Source of the DNA: Membranipora membranacea
Lineage: Eukaryota > Bryozoa > Gymnolaemata > Cheilostomatida > Membraniporidae
DNA: 64,000 nucleotides
Assembly (NCBI GenBank): GCA_914767715.1
Contig: OU612075.1
Location: forward strand, 16,864,001-16,928,000
Reading direction: 5' to 3'
Part shown: positions 1 to 12,540 of the stretch, in pieces
How the letters are laid out: every line of letters starts with the position of its first letter
How positions within the stretch are numbered: the stretch's first letter is position 1
Notes under the pieces: generated by a model
Seen by the model: the letters and a program-made list of their open reading frames with translations, nothing else
The model's database searches: none
Told to the model about the DNA's origin: nothing
Program-made: the position numbers and the translations under genes

Positions 1-5
1 CATAC

Positions 6-1917
6 CTGGATGAGGAGGAAGGCAAATTTTAAGACGAGAAAGACGATGTAAGTGCCATGCTCCACACTTGTATCTTCAACCTGTGTATCCTTGGAGTGTA
101 CACCGGATATGTCTTTGATGGACAAAAGGCAATCGGACACCTTAACTATCTCCACAATACATAAAATGACGGTACCAATAAGAAATAATGCAGTTACTCC
201 AAATGCGATGTTGTGATGTTTGAGATCGCGTTGGCCTTCCTTTTTTGCCAATATCAGCGAATTGAGATTGGCACACTTCCACTGTTTTGGTGTATACAAT
301 TCACTTTTTTCACAGGTCAACCAGCATTTCCTTCCTGGAAAAGAAAGAAACGACAGCCTTGAAACTAAAAATTACACCCTGACTTTAAAACTTTGACTCA
401 AAACTGTAAGCTGGAAAAATTAGATATAGATGGGTGTCGATATTTTAATGCATCCAAGGCCATCTTTCACTATGTTTGTGTACAAATGAGAGGTAACTCA
501 AAATATTGCAATCATGCGTCGCAAGGATTCTTTTGTGGATTCTGCATGAAGAAAGACAGACAGACAAAATTGAACAACTTCGCGCCATTGATGTTACATC
601 CTAGCGCAATATTGAAATATAGCAACCAATCAGAACCTATTGTTACCATTGTCTCTCATAAAAGTCGTTGCAAGTTTTTGGTGCGATAAATGCAGTAATT
701 CTATTAAGCTATTTACCCTTGTATCATGAGGTAATAACAACATTATAGTTCTAAGTATGCTCCAGCTTGATTATAGGTGGCCTCAAAGTTTACTTACTTA
801 CATCAGTGTTGACAGTGCATGACTATGTCAACTTTGGCCAAGGTGGAACAATTAAATTACCTTATTGCACGCACTAGCCCACTGCTGACCCGTATTGATG
901 AAAAGAAATTATGTGCCAGATCGCCATCTAAACTAGTTAAATTTTGACCCAAGATTGAACTTCACTTGACTGGACGTCCCATTATGTGCAAACCCCATCT
1001 TGACTGATATATTGTCATGATGGAGACCTTTCCTTGTTTAGGGCAATAAGTCTTGATTATTGACCGAATTTAACTGTTGTGGTGGAGAATGGTACAAAAG
1101 AAGGCATATTTGCACATCCTTGCAGAGGCAGGCTCCACTTGTTCTACTCAAATTAATTAATCGCTATTGCCGATCATTTTAAAGGGACTACTTAGTATTT
1201 CCATTTCTGATGCTGTTACTAATAATGGGTTGTGAGTCATCATAGCCAGATGCTCCACAATATTGGCCGCTCCTATTCATTTGCTTTGGTACTAGTGACT
1301 AATATGTTTTTAGTTTCAATTGCCATCATGAGAAGCTATATTAATGTAGATTGAGGGGTTGAAACTCACTAAGCGAAGGAAGACTACTATTAGACTCAGA
1401 AATCATGAACTTTTGATCACTAGATCACTATTTAGCATCCCAAGCGAGGCATTGTTTCCTTTATACAAGAAGTGATCATGTGGTACAATTGCCATTCCCA
1501 TGTGAATAACAATCGGAAAATGAAAATTAGAAAAAAATTTAGATCTGGTGGCCTTCAGCTGCTTGTTTGAATAGCATGAATTGAAAATATATTGGTTTGA
1601 TTCGATGTAACATAGCCAAAAGTATGAATCGCAGACTGTGAGTATAACTGTTTATTGCTGCCAATTCATACACAGTTGCCAGGCAGCACAATCCTCTATT
1701 GAATAATTCACTTACTTGCACATAGCATTGCCATCATGGCAAAGCTAGAGATTGAAATCAACAAAATCATGTATCCATGAATGACTTCTTTGGTAACGAG
1801 AGTAGTTTGTGACGAGTTTAACCATTCAGTTATGATGATAGTGAGTCCAAACGTAAGGATGGTTGAAACAAGTAAACTCCCACAAATCGTATTGCTTTTC
1901 ATCTTGCAAGACACCAT
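6..1917 (-). CDS. Probable otopetrin-type multi-pass membrane protein, 5' part (runs off left edge)
   Basis: Two exons on the minus strand, 1716-1917 and 6-334, join in phase (one base left over, two taken up) with good splice sites: gtaagtg donor, ttttccag acceptor and a final gtatg donor at the window edge. The first exon encodes two hydrophobic helices (around SLLVSTILTFGLTIIITEW and GYMILLISISSFAMMAML). The second has a Cys- and Lys-rich loop, a helix (IAFGVTALFLIGTVILCIVEI), a polar loop and a further helix (TYIVFLVLKFAFLLIQ). The helix order and the FGV...L/I pattern followed by a loop and a F..Q-ending helix resemble TM1-TM4 of otopetrins, which are proton-selective plasma-membrane channels. 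That match is from memory of the family. The start at 1917 is one choice; an in-frame ATG at 1965 is possible and an upstream exon cannot be excluded. It could be another four-helix membrane family. Confidence 0.5.
335..1715 (-). other. Intron of the otopetrin-like gene
   Basis: This AT-rich stretch separates the two membrane-protein exons. I see no coding continuity, no long inverted repeat and no recognisable transposon in it. Confidence 0.45.
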
Positions 1918-1965
1918 TTTGTTACTTTGGGAAATGCGAAGATACAGCAATAAAGGTAATCTCAC

Positions 1966-2801
1966 TTCTTAGATAGTAGGTTGAATATTAGTTACAACTT
2001 TGCGAAGTTAAAAACAAGTGGTATCATTTGAGCATGTACATGCCATGATAGGCACCTGTGAGAAGAAAGCACCTGCAATTGGTTACTTTTAATAAGTGCA
2101 TTCTACTTTATCACTCGTTTATCCCAAAATGATAGCTTTACTAGATCAGTTCGGATTCAGTCGTGCTGACTATATTTATTCTTCATTTTCAAAACCCAAT
2201 TTTCTCTAGTAGAAAGCGCACATCAGAGCCAAAAGAATTTAAAAATGAATGATTATGAATTTATTCCCGTTATATGAAATTGGATAAAAATTTTCCCCTT
2301 TAAAAACTGCAATAATTTTTTTATTTCATTCTTAGATTTTTAGCCATACCAAATAAACAAGAAACTCAATTCGTAAAAGAACAAATTCGGTTCACAAGCA
2401 CAGCATAGGGCCAGATTTTAGTTACGGCAACAAGTTCTGCAAATCTTGTGGGACCAATCTCAGAATTTGACAACTATTGGGGAAATAGAGAACTGATGAT
2501 ATGTCTTGTGGACAACAAATATCAATGTTGAAAGCATTTCAATTGATGAAGAAGATATCTGATCAACAAATATACCCTACATTATGTCTACTTGTCTTGT
2601 CTTAAGTGATGGGAGAGTTGCGGTTCAGACCCTATCTCCTGAGAAAAACATGTGTTTCAAGAGATTCAAGTTGCTCAGAGCATTGAGGTATGTTGATAGG
2701 GAGATGCCATGGTATATCCCTTGAAACAAGAACATGAACATAATATGAATGCTTTAGGTATGAGTTTTTGCCCCATCGAACCTCATCCTATCTCCCACTA
2801 G
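1966..2801. other. AT-rich intergenic sequence
   Basis: No exon, RNA gene or repeat that I can support. It probably contains the promoter of the minus-strand membrane gene, but no motif stands out. Confidence 0.4.
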
Positions 2802-2884
2802 CCCTGTTCACACGGCCACGCGTTTTGGTTTTTTTGGTTTTGTACAAAACCAAAAAAACAAAACCCTTGGCCGTGCGAACAGGG
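2802..2884. repeat. Near-perfect 83-bp foldback (hairpin MITE)
   Basis: The stretch starts CCCTGTTCACACGGCC and ends GGCCGTGCGAACAGGG. Its arms of about 40 bp carry GTTTTGG / CCAAAAC blocks and meet at a central GTAC. It has no coding capacity. The form fits a minimal DNA-transposon derivative reduced to its terminal inverted repeats. I could not assign a target-site duplication. Confidence 0.75.
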
Positions 2885-3809
2885 TTAATCACCCACTTAT
2901 CAGAAGTACTAAATGTTAAGAGCTCCTTCTCTCTCATTGAGATGAAAACTTGAAATTTAGATAAGACACAATAAAACTGTTTGATTGTTATGTAAGTACA
3001 TATATAGTCACAAGAGCAGTACATGAGTTTTGTGCCAACCTGTTAAAATTGGCTCTACTTTTTGGTAAAAACAACTATTTCGATCGCAATTGATTTGTCT
3101 GAAGTATCATAAAACAAATCAAGTGTATGATATAGTTAGATAGCTTCCCACGAAATATTACTATTTGAAGTTTGATCAATAGTTCAAGTGTTTCGTAATG
3201 ATTTATAGCTAACAGATCACATAAAATATAGGACAATGATATCAACGCAATTTAGACAACAACGTAACATAGGTATATAATTTTAATTTCATTGACATGC
3301 AGCCCCTCTCTCATGTTTCAATGTTTCCCTTGTACTCTCGGAATATATATAGGTTATCTGTCATCATATGTGCTGCTGTTTGAGCAATGAATAAAACTTA
3401 ATTAGTTTGTTTCATCAAAGTTTACTGGTTATAGGAACACTAAAAACGTACTTGCTGATAGGTCTTTACGCAAGGAGTCGTCTGATAACATTAAATGGTA
3501 AGACAACTTTGGCATTTTACAGCTCGAAGATCTCTCTTGTCACTTTGGTGTTCCTTCCTACAGTTGTAGTTGTCATAGCTGCACCTCTTGGTGTTCAGAT
3601 CCTTATAGTAATGTATATCAAAACTCCCTATTCGTTTAGTCTTTTATTTGTAGAGAGTTTTCACTAGTCACTGGGAAGAACCCGGTGATGCGACGGCAAT
3701 GAGTGATTCACAAACAAAACATGGTCACCAATAAATATGCTTCTATATTCTTAACAACAGCTACCATGTCCAAGCCACCCTCCTCCCTCATGTAAATATA
3801 TGCCTAATT
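2885..3809. other. Intergenic sequence, no supported gene
   Basis: A hydrophobic open frame on the plus strand (3407-3667) has no splice support, no family resemblance and AT-driven composition, so I do not call it. Nothing else is recognised. Confidence 0.4.
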
Positions 3810-4219
3810 GCTGGTGCACATTGTCCCAGATGATACTGGGATGCCATCCCAGATGCTTATCCCAGATCGACCCAGTCCTATGTTCACATTTTAAAATTCA
3901 TCCCAGGCTAGTAATTAGGTTTTTGTCTGGGATAGCATTGAGATAATGTTCACATTGTCTGGGATCGTCCCAGATCGTCCCAGATCGACCAAGATGATCC
4001 CAGATCATCCAAATGTCTGGTTCACATAGCACCCAGATGCAAAATTAGTCTGGGTCTGTCTGGGACAGCATCGGGAAAGTTTGATGCTTACGATCTTTCC
4101 AGATACCATCCCAGATACCATCCCGGACGGACCCAGACAGACTGGGATTGTGTCATTTTCATGTTCACATTGTCAGGGATGGCTATCTGGGATGGTCGTC
4201 TGGGACAATGTGCACCAGC
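3810..4219. mobile_element. 410-bp MITE-like foldback rich in CCCAGAT repeats
   Basis: The ends are inverted: GCTGGTGCACATTGTCCCAGA on the left and its complement TCTGGGACAATGTGCACCAGC on the right. Inside are many short direct and inverted copies of a CCCAGATC / GGGATNNTCCCAG motif, so most of the element can pair with itself. It has no reading frame. The flanks share ATT-like bases but no clear duplication. The structure fits a non-autonomous DNA transposon. Confidence 0.75.
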
Positions 4220-6330
4220 CATTACTATATAGCATTCAGACATGATAAGATATGCTATATGAAATTAGCTTGTATGATTTAGAAGACAAGGGAGGGGTGA
4301 CAAGCCAAGTAAGTTAGCTGTAATGTAAAGCTAACCTAAAGCTTTTCAATCTACCAGTCATGATAGTGGATGTTAAGTAAGGTTGTTGAGCAGAGAGAAG
4401 TCAACAACAAAAGGATAGACCATTTGCCTTGTTCACCCTAAAGTTGATACTTAATCTATTTCGTGATATCAAAAAGAATAATCGTGACATAAAACTCCAG
4501 CTATGACATTCTGACACATAACATTATGCTGTACAAGAACCGGTTTGCGGAATTTGGATCCACTCTTCTTGTCTACTTTCTTATCTTTATTTGGCGGTAA
4601 GTACTGATCGACCAGGTGCAACAGTAGTTGTATCTCAGTATTTGCTTATTCACAAAGAGGTCCCATAGAATTTGGTAATGGGACTGTACACAATGTATAA
4701 TTATCAAACATCTGGCTGACTAATTATTTTACATATAGAATGACGTAATATGCTGGTGATTACTGATAGGACTTTTCAACTTTTTAACCCTGAAGATAGC
4801 TTGGTAACGGAACTGATGATGGCAGTCAAATTTTTCATAATCTGTATCATGGACTCAGGTGACTCAACAGGGTGGGACAATTGCATAATCTTGTGACAGC
4901 TTAATAGCCAGATCTGTACTAGCACAATTTGTTATTCACGGCTTAACCCTTGATGAATTGATGATAATTGATCGGTTACCGGCGACTTAGTTACAACACT
5001 TCTAATCGGTAGAAGATTGGGCCCCTATTGAAATCAAGAGTCAAAGAAAAATAAAATTACAGATTTTGGTACAGAAACTTATTGAAGAAGCCAAGCTATT
5101 GCATTTCTGGGTTGTATGAAGCAAAGTCTGAGCAGATGAATTCATTGTCAGAATATGCTAGAAAGTAAACTGATGTTGTGTTGCGATGGGTTCAAACAAC
5201 AGCTCCAACATTTAAATCATCATAACCTGAATTATGTGATTTGACTTCTTATTGTTTTCAATAGGAGATTGATTTGTAATGGATAGTAGTGTGGGTGCTG
5301 TGTGGAAATACCAGAAGATTCAGCATTCTCTTTGGTGAGTTTTTATAGATGATCACAATGAGGGTTTTATAAAAGTTTATCTTACTCTCAGATTAAATCA
5401 CACATGGTGCTTCAGCAATCAACTGACATTGTATTTTTTTTTTCAAACTGCGATGGCATGACTAGTCCTTGTTCTTCCATCATTGGCTACCAGTAGATGA
5501 TTCTTGCCACTGATTTTTCTGATTCCATAATGGCAATTCTGTTTGGCTGATCCTCAGATTCTTCCACGGACAGCTTGAAGACTTCTTTCTTCTTTATGGG
5601 CCACAAGGATTGGTTTGACCCCGTTGTTTTAGAGCAGTCTGTTGTGTACCTTTTTTCATCAACAGTTCAACTAGCCGTCTGCTTTAAATTGCTATTTTTT
5701 ATGCAATGATGAGGCTATCCTGGTTCTTTAGGTTATGGGTCGACTACATCATGCTAGGTTTTTTTTTCCGATTTTAAGACATTTTTTTCTCAGAATTTTC
5801 TTTGTTTTTGACTATGAAAATTATTATTTTACCCTTGGGTAGAAGGGATTGCTGGTGGCCTCTTCCAAATTTGACTTTAGCTCATGATTCTTCAGGAAAG
5901 TTAGTTTGGAAAGTGAATTTCTGGGAATACATATGTGAGTAAAATATCTTTATAGTGTATAGTAATTACATATAGATTTTTCTTCTTATCTTCTCTGAAC
6001 AAAATTGAGTGCCATTGCCGTTGATTGGTCTCACAAAGACAAAGTTAGTATATAATGAAGGTGGTCATGCAGGATTAGGAAGTGTCATGCAAAGTGATCG
6101 ATCCTTCTTTTTTTTATCATATTTCCATTTTGGAGGTTTTTCAACTTAGCCTATCCTTTTTTCTGACAGCCACCTTTTCTTCTCATGCTTTTCTTGTGTC
6201 GATACTGACTGAGGAGGGCTTTGTGATGATTTCATAAATTATTCCTTCCATCGAACATCACAGGGAAGCAAATGATTAATTTCTATTTAATGCTTTTCTG
6301 AATTCTGTTCAAACTCATTTCACACTGTTT
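4220..6330. other. Intergenic sequence, no supported gene
   Basis: AT-rich with T-runs. No conserved exon or RNA gene is visible. The right end may belong to the decayed LINE that follows. Confidence 0.4.
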
Positions 6331-6945
6331 ATCAGCAAGGTCAGATGGTCAGTTTGTTGCTATGATGTTCTTAGATTTCAAAAAAGCTTTTGTCTGTGTC
6401 GACCATAATCATTCTTCTAATAAATTGACAATGTACAGTCTAGTGGGCAAACTGCAACCTCTCGTAAAATCAAAATCTGATAACTTGGATACACTTATTG
6501 ATTTATGTAATACTGATCTTCACATATCACTACATGCTTGAACAACCCTCTCACAGAGTCAAATCTCTAGATTTAGATTGCATAATAATAACAAATTAAA
6601 ATGGGAAGATCATGTAGACAAGATTTGCACCAAGATGAACAAAAGTTTGTGATTATTCCAGAAATGCAGGGGAGTCCTAGACGGTAAATCACCTCGTAAT
6701 TTGTATTTCCTATGTCTTTTCTCATAATTCTTGCTGTATGATAGCAAATTTCAACCATATACCGTATCATCTAATCCATACAAATGATTTACATACATCT
6801 CTCGGAATGATTTCCTTTCCTCTCCTTGCTAGTAATTTGCATTTAATGGCACCGACTTCCTTCTGTAAGGATTTAGTTCATCTAGCTCTAAAACCCATTT
6901 TGGAGACCAACATCTCTTACATCATCACAGTGATCAGTTAAGACA
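6331..6945 (+). mobile_element. Decayed LINE reverse-transcriptase fragment
   Basis: Plus-strand translation gives pieces of a non-LTR reverse transcriptase in order. First is FVAMMFLDFKKAF followed by VDH (the usual LD.SKAFDTVDH block), and then a tail-domain piece KWEDHVDKICTKMNKSL. Stops and frame changes interrupt it, so it is dead. This is the only plus-strand LINE remnant I recognise here. The family is probably CR1/Jockey-like, but the fragment is too short to be sure. Confidence 0.6.
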
Positions 6946-8650
6946 AAAATTACTACAACTTTTAAGTCTTTACTCATCAACCAAGCTTACTCATTGTAAA
7001 CAACTACTATCAAAGCACTTTAAATGTTGTCAATTATATTACCGGTTAATTATTTCTTTGTCTCTCAACATTTTTCTTATTTATTTCAAATTTTACATTC
7101 TTTCACTGCATGAAAAAAATCATAAAGATGATTTTAGAATGACAATAGAAGTATATTGATTGAGTAGGACAGTCATCATGGTCAGAAATGATTTTGACAA
7201 GTGACCTACCACTAACTCTTTTTACAGAGTAAATATGTGTCATATGTGTCATTTCTCCCCAACTGTTCTTATTTGAGTTGTTACCCTGTCTCATAAGGCT
7301 TCAGGTCTGATATATCCTCCTCACAGTTTGTATATTCACTGTCCAGAAAGATTTTCTGAAATTTAAACTTAGGTTAAAATTGTTAAGTCACTACAGTCGG
7401 GTCAAGTAGCATGCGAGCGAGTAGCAAACATGTTTGGACTATAGATTAAGATATATGACCACACACCTTGAAGTCTTGAAAGTAGGAGACATATATAACC
7501 CTATATAGCCGTATATGCAACCAAGTGATAACACGTCTTCCTCTAGCCTAGTCTTTTTAGGCTAATGTAAAGTGCAGAGAAGTCTCACAAAAATTGCCAT
7601 CAAAGGTGGCTGGAAGATCTAATGATCTCGTATACAGATACTGAACAAGCCTCAAAGATGAGATGTTGGTGTGTGATTTAGTCTTTTCAGGGCTTATCAG
7701 ACTTGCTTAGTAAGCCATCGCCCATCTAATTGTAACACCCCTTATGAGTGAGAAGTATTAGTGGCTGTAGCAGTAGTGGTTGTGAAGGAAACTTTTCAAC
7801 CACTTCTTTCACAGACATGTCAGGTGCGATGTTTATCGATCTTCTGGGTTGGTTGAACTTGCTTCTCCTCAATTAGGTCATACACTGGACATGCCTTTGT
7901 CTCCTCGACTGTTGAATATCAAAATAGAAAATACATGATCACCATGGCCACATAAACATAAATTGTTTGTCATTCAAGATAAACTACAACTTACAAGGGC
8001 CAATAGAAATGTTATGAGGTCATTTTATTATGGAGCAAAGACCAAATTGCTCTTATTCTATTGCATAAAGTGCATTTGAACTTGCAGGCAATATAGAAAT
8101 TTTAATCCAGGCTGTATCTTTCTATACAACAATAAACTGAGTTATGCAATTAGTTTAAATGTGGCTAAAGGTTAAAAGATAAGTGCGGTGGTGTATTCCC
8201 TCTATAGAATGTTATTCAAGACAACCCCATCAGACATGCTCACAATCCATCTCACTGTCTACAAATTACAAAACGCCTCTCTTTCACTTTCGGTGTTGCT
8301 GTTCGCCGTTCTTCCTGTTTTTGAAATGAAACTTCCTGATGAGACTTTCCTACATGAAAATAAATAGAATCTCACGGTAAAATTAAGGCAGAAGATAAAC
8401 TAAATGAAAAACCGTTGGGTTAGTAAGTTTAATTAAACTGAGATAAGTAAGAAATCTTTTTTTATCCGCGATATAAAAGTACTTTTTAATATTTTTCCTC
8501 CAGTCTGTACAAATTTTTACCTTTAAGTTTGAAAGCTTTTGATTAATATGCAGCAAATATTTGATAGCTATGCAGACTTCCAAACTCAATGAGTGAGTGC
8601 CCGAGTGTCAGTGAGTGATAGAAATAATGGTGTCTCTCCAACTCTGCTTT
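6946..8650. other. Intergenic sequence, no supported gene
   Basis: No exon with family resemblance and no structured repeat found. Confidence 0.35.
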
Positions 8651-8674
8651 GGTATACACCCTCGGGTGTATACC
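8651..8674. repeat. Short perfect inverted repeat
   Basis: GGTATACACC and GGTGTATACC are exact complements separated by CTCG. The hairpin could be a protein-binding palindrome or a relic; there is no further evidence for either. Confidence 0.5.
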
Positions 8675-8685
8675 TCTCCTTTACA

Positions 8686-9402
8686 CAAATGAGAAAATAA
8701 AGACAACAAAAGACTTATGAAAAATCCATGCTGGAGCTCAGGAGTTTCTTTTTTTGATATAAGAACTTAATAAAGTAGATTTTACTGTATTGAAGGTATT
8801 TTCAAATTTTGCTGCTTGTCCCATGTTTCCCTAGCATATGTTTTGAGCATTCTGATTGCCGTTATTCGCTGGAGCTCCATATGCGTTGATCACTGAGTGG
8901 TCCCGCGATAACTGTGAGAAATTGATCTTCTGTTCTATTGCGGCCTCAAAATCTTTCTTTACTGCCTCTTTATCAAACTGCTCGGAATCAGGATAGGCTT
9001 TTTTATTGTTTGTGGATTTGCTCCAACAAAATATCAGTTGTTCTATCATGGGACCAATTCACAAATTGGTTGTTATTTGTGTCGTGGCGGAGCGACACTT
9101 TTTTGATGTGTTCAGTCAGAGCAGTGATATACTCTTCCAAAACATGTCCTAATTTGAAGTCAACTGTGGTAAAGTTTGATGCTGGATTGAAATGAATATA
9201 TAGCTTGGAGAATACTGGCATGGGAAAAGAATGCAAGCAACAAGTCAACATGGAGAGAATTCCTGAGCCAATATTGTACAAATGAGAAAATAAAGACACC
9301 AAAAGATTCCAAAAGACTCCATGCTGGAGCTGAAGTGTTTTTTTTCGTTTGTGTGCTATAAATGAAAAAATGAAAATTAGGTGGAGCTGTATTGAAGGTA
9401 TA
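8686..9402. repeat. Pair of ~120-bp direct repeats
   Basis: The copies at about 8686-8803 and 9279-9402 share AAATGAGAAAATAAAGACA, then CATGCTGGAGCT, a T-run, and GTATTGAAGGTAT. They flank a segment that includes coding-like sequence on the minus strand, so a local duplication or unequal crossover is likely. Confidence 0.6.
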
Positions 9403-9590
9403 TAAAAATATAAAGGCAATATAGCAGTAAGACAGATAGCACGCAGTGAGAGCAGAAACTGCCTGACTAGGAAACTCATCGTCAGTGAGATCCACACGCG
9501 AAACCTGCCAAAAATCAGACTACCTCCCATAGTGTCTTTTGCATACATAATGTAATTTAATGCAGGAGCTGCGTTCAAGAGGTAGTTTAT
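8831..9590 (-). pseudogene. Unrecognised minus-strand coding segments, possibly 3' exons of a gene
   Basis: Three stretches read like protein on the minus strand. One near 9590-9490 contains LNAAPALNYIMYAKDTMGG, followed in another frame by DLTDDEFPSQAVSALTACYL. One near 9215-9050 contains TTVDFKLGHVLEEYITALTE. One at about 9010-8834 contains YPDSEQFDKEAVKKDFEAA and ends with a stop after QNAQNIC. The composition (acidic, Asn/Lys-rich, balanced) is unlike transposon debris. The last two stretches are in different frames with no intron between them, which implies a frameshift, an assembly indel or decay. I do not recognise the family. The hydrophobic sequence between the first two may be intron. 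Confidence 0.35.
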
Positions 9591-9719
9591 GTTAACTGAA
9601 AAACTGAAAATCAGCAGTATTTACATTAACACATTGCATGCAGTTTTTGAGATAACTTTCTATTTCAGATGTGGCACTGGGTAGAAATCCAATAAAACGT
9701 AGCTGGTGGTATTTCAGCC

Positions 9720-9746
9720 TCTTACTCTTACTCTTACTCTTACTAT
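9720..9746 (+). repeat. Short CTTACT microsatellite
   Basis: Four to five tandem copies of a CTTACT unit. Confidence 0.7.
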
Positions 9747-9889
9747 TTTATGTAATTCTTTAAAATTTAGCTTCATATTTGTGATCACAAAGTGACCTAC
9801 CAATGGAAGATTCAAAATTCCAATCACAGTGAGTCTTTCTTGGCGCTTTAATTAAAACATAATGTGTTCTGTCATATTTTGTTACAAGC

Positions 9890-10160
9890 CTATCTGTAAT
9901 GCACCATTCACTCATTTTATGAATGCCGTTTTGTGAAAGTTCATGTCAGTTCAGTCAACTGCAAACTGTTAACATATTAATATAAACCAGAACTAAAAGA
10001 GGCCCTAGAACTGAGCGCTGTGGTACTCAAAGTTTATTGTTTTGCTCTCGAATGAGATACACAAATATTGGGATGACAACCAGCTTGCTTTCCTTGATTG
10101 CTTGTGATGAGATTTTTTCTGGCCCAGTGGCTTTTTAATTTGGAGATTATCTACTACGGA
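9890..10160 (-). mobile_element. LINE reverse-transcriptase remnant
   Basis: On the minus strand the block VPQRSVLGPLLVLVYIN is the standard GVPQGSVLGPLLFLIYIND motif of CR1/Jockey-type reverse transcriptases, with Gly to Arg in the middle. A piece like a KATG-type block lies about 80 bases upstream in minus orientation. Only fragments survive. Confidence 0.65.
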
Positions 10161-11030
10161 CAGGATATCAGTGCTGTCAACAGTATAAAAACAGAATATG
10201 AGTCAAGAATCAATTGGCGGAGTAGGGGACCGCAATGAATAAATAACAAAGGGAGCATTTTAATGTCATGTCATGTCTATTATGTCTATCCGGACATACC
10301 CTCATATATTATTTTTTAAGTGTTGGAAGCCTCAAAGCACATGTCAATGCAAAATGGTCATTGCAAATCTTGTCATAAAAATGGTTTGGCGACGATTGCC
10401 ATTCTTCATATACGAACATTATGAATATTTGGATATAGATGAATTTATTGTGATCTACTAGAGGAGATGTTTAACATCATCCTTTAAGTTCTTTGACAAA
10501 GTGAATTTGTGTCCTAGTGGCGTCGATGTTTGCAATGGCGAAGGGAAATAGGCCATGACCATGTTTAACATCATGCCATCATGATCTGTGTTCCAGTGTT
10601 AGCAACCTCCCTCCTTTTCAAAGAATTGGACACAGTCTTGATGCTATGAATGTGGTACTAGTTGCTGTGGGGGTGGATAGCCTGTGTGCTCTTGGTTCAT
10701 TGACTAGTAGGACTGATATCTTTAGGGATGCTGGTCTTTTGGAGGAGAGTATCTGAGTATTGACAAGCGGAAAATTGTCGGCCTTAGCCTCCTACATAAT
10801 GAAATAGTGATTTGAGAGTATTCTATTGAGTATTCATGATCAACTATTTGTGATACTAGTTTTTCTCCCTTGTCATACTTTCTTATATGTATGATGTCTT
10901 CATGAGGTATATATTATGTGATGAAACTTATTTTAACATACTAAGAGTGGATGACTTGGTTGACAACACATAGCAATCTGTGGTGGTTTCAGATAATAGT
11001 TAGATTCTCCCTAGTGGAGAGAGAAGGGTT
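10161..11030. other. Intergenic sequence, no supported gene
   Basis: No recognised exon or repeat. It may contain more decayed LINE sequence, but no motif is clear. Confidence 0.35.
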
Positions 11031-11476
11031 TAATTAATGCATATTTATATTCACAGTTTTGGCCAGATTCTTGGGTTTTACAATATGCGAGTCTGCCTTG
11101 ACCTCATCTAGCCTCGGGTCAGCAATGACTCCAAACATAACTAACGGTGTATGACCCTTAATGTTTGCCTCAAATATACCTGTTAGCATTTGAGAGCGTT
11201 TACTTAGGGGAATTCTTGCTAGATCGCGGAGGGATATTACCATCATCATGTGTAGACACAAAGGGATTCAGCTATAGCCTTTTTATTGTTAGGGGCATGC
11301 TGTCTAGTTGGCATAAAGTTTTTAGCTTCCCTTATTGCTTTACCCCATAAGCCCATTAGGTATACCCGCCGTGAAGGGATAAAGAGGTTCGAATCGCCCT
11401 GCTCCGTCTGCAATTTCAAACTGCCAATATAGTTTTGGTTTGGTTAGTGATGCTGTTCTTTTAATGACATTATCCC

Positions 11477-12540
11477 CTAATAAATTATAATCGACAAAAA
11501 ATGGTCAGAGCAGGATGACTCGACCAAGGGGTTATGGGTAGCTACATTGGTTACAACTAGATCTAGCGTGTTACCTTTGTCATGAGTAGGTTTGTCGATA
11601 ACATGTGAAAGGTTATTCGAAAGTACGAAATCTACATGTACCTGATGCAAGTTGGTTTCTCTTGTTGTTTTGAGAACAGGCTTATTACTATTATTCCAGT
11701 CAATGTCAGGTAGGTTATAGTCCCCAATCATAACAATGTTCGGATTGGTTTGATCATATTAACAAATATTTTTTTATCATCTACCTGATTTATACAGGGA
11801 CTTCAGTGATAGCATGCAAAAGTTAAAGAGTATAAGTTATGATAAATCAAGGGCGATGATTTCACCAGGGTGTGAAACATTGATTCTACACACAACAAAG
11901 GCACATTTATTGGATAGGTCTATGAGGACCAAACCTGCATGACCGTTCCGTCAGTTTAATCATGTTGGTGCAGGGTGTAGTCTCTTGTTGGATACTGATG
12001 AATCAAGTTTGGTTTCACATAGGGTAGAGTTATGAACAAACTTGGACCAGCAATCTGACCTGGATGTTCTAGGCTTCAAGTAAATAGAGCTATTTCTTAC
12101 TTGAAACAGTTTGTCTGAGTGTGTCGATTTCAATTTATCCCTTCATTTTTTTAGCTTAGAGACACAGTTATGCTCTTCAGGAGATAAGTCTGGTATAGAA
12201 ATTTAGGTGCTTTGTCATCCTAGATGTTGTATCTGGTCATGGAATCGTTTTTATTCATCTCAGAATACAAGTAGGCTTTAACTGGTCTTATTTTTTAAGA
12301 GTTTAAGAGTTTCATGATACGTCTATCCAGTCTTGTTGCCAGTAACTACTCCAGGCTCTTGGTTTTCATTTTGTGCTCGAAGAGATCTTGGTCTGGATTA
12401 GCAAGCATATGAGTTCTGGTTCGGGCTTCAATGGTTTCCTCAGTATTGAGTGTAAAACCTAGTTGATCAGACACAACTGTGCCGAGATCTGTGAAGGAGT
12501 CTACAACTTTGATGATATTATTGTTGATCATCAGGGAATC
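11477..12540 (-). mobile_element. Decayed LINE with endonuclease and RT-tail pieces
   Basis: Within 11477-11731 the minus strand encodes the end of an AP-like endonuclease: GDYNLPDIDW, then HVDFVLSNNLSHVIDKPTH, TLDLVVTN and a final SDHF. These are the N/D and SDH motifs of exonuclease-endonuclease-phosphatase domains in CR1/Jockey LINEs. A second piece, 12346-12531, has VDSFTDLGTVVSDQLGF, the usual sequence after the RT core. The order along the minus strand is reversed relative to a normal element (RT tail upstream of endonuclease). At least two fragments or a rearrangement are therefore present. Confidence 0.65.

Noticed and set aside
3407-3667. Hydrophobic plus-strand open frame
   Set aside because: No splice sites, no family resemblance and AT-driven hydrophobicity.
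11375-11410. GGTTCGAATCG resembling a tRNA B box
   Set aside because: No A box at the right distance and no acceptor stem; an isolated match.
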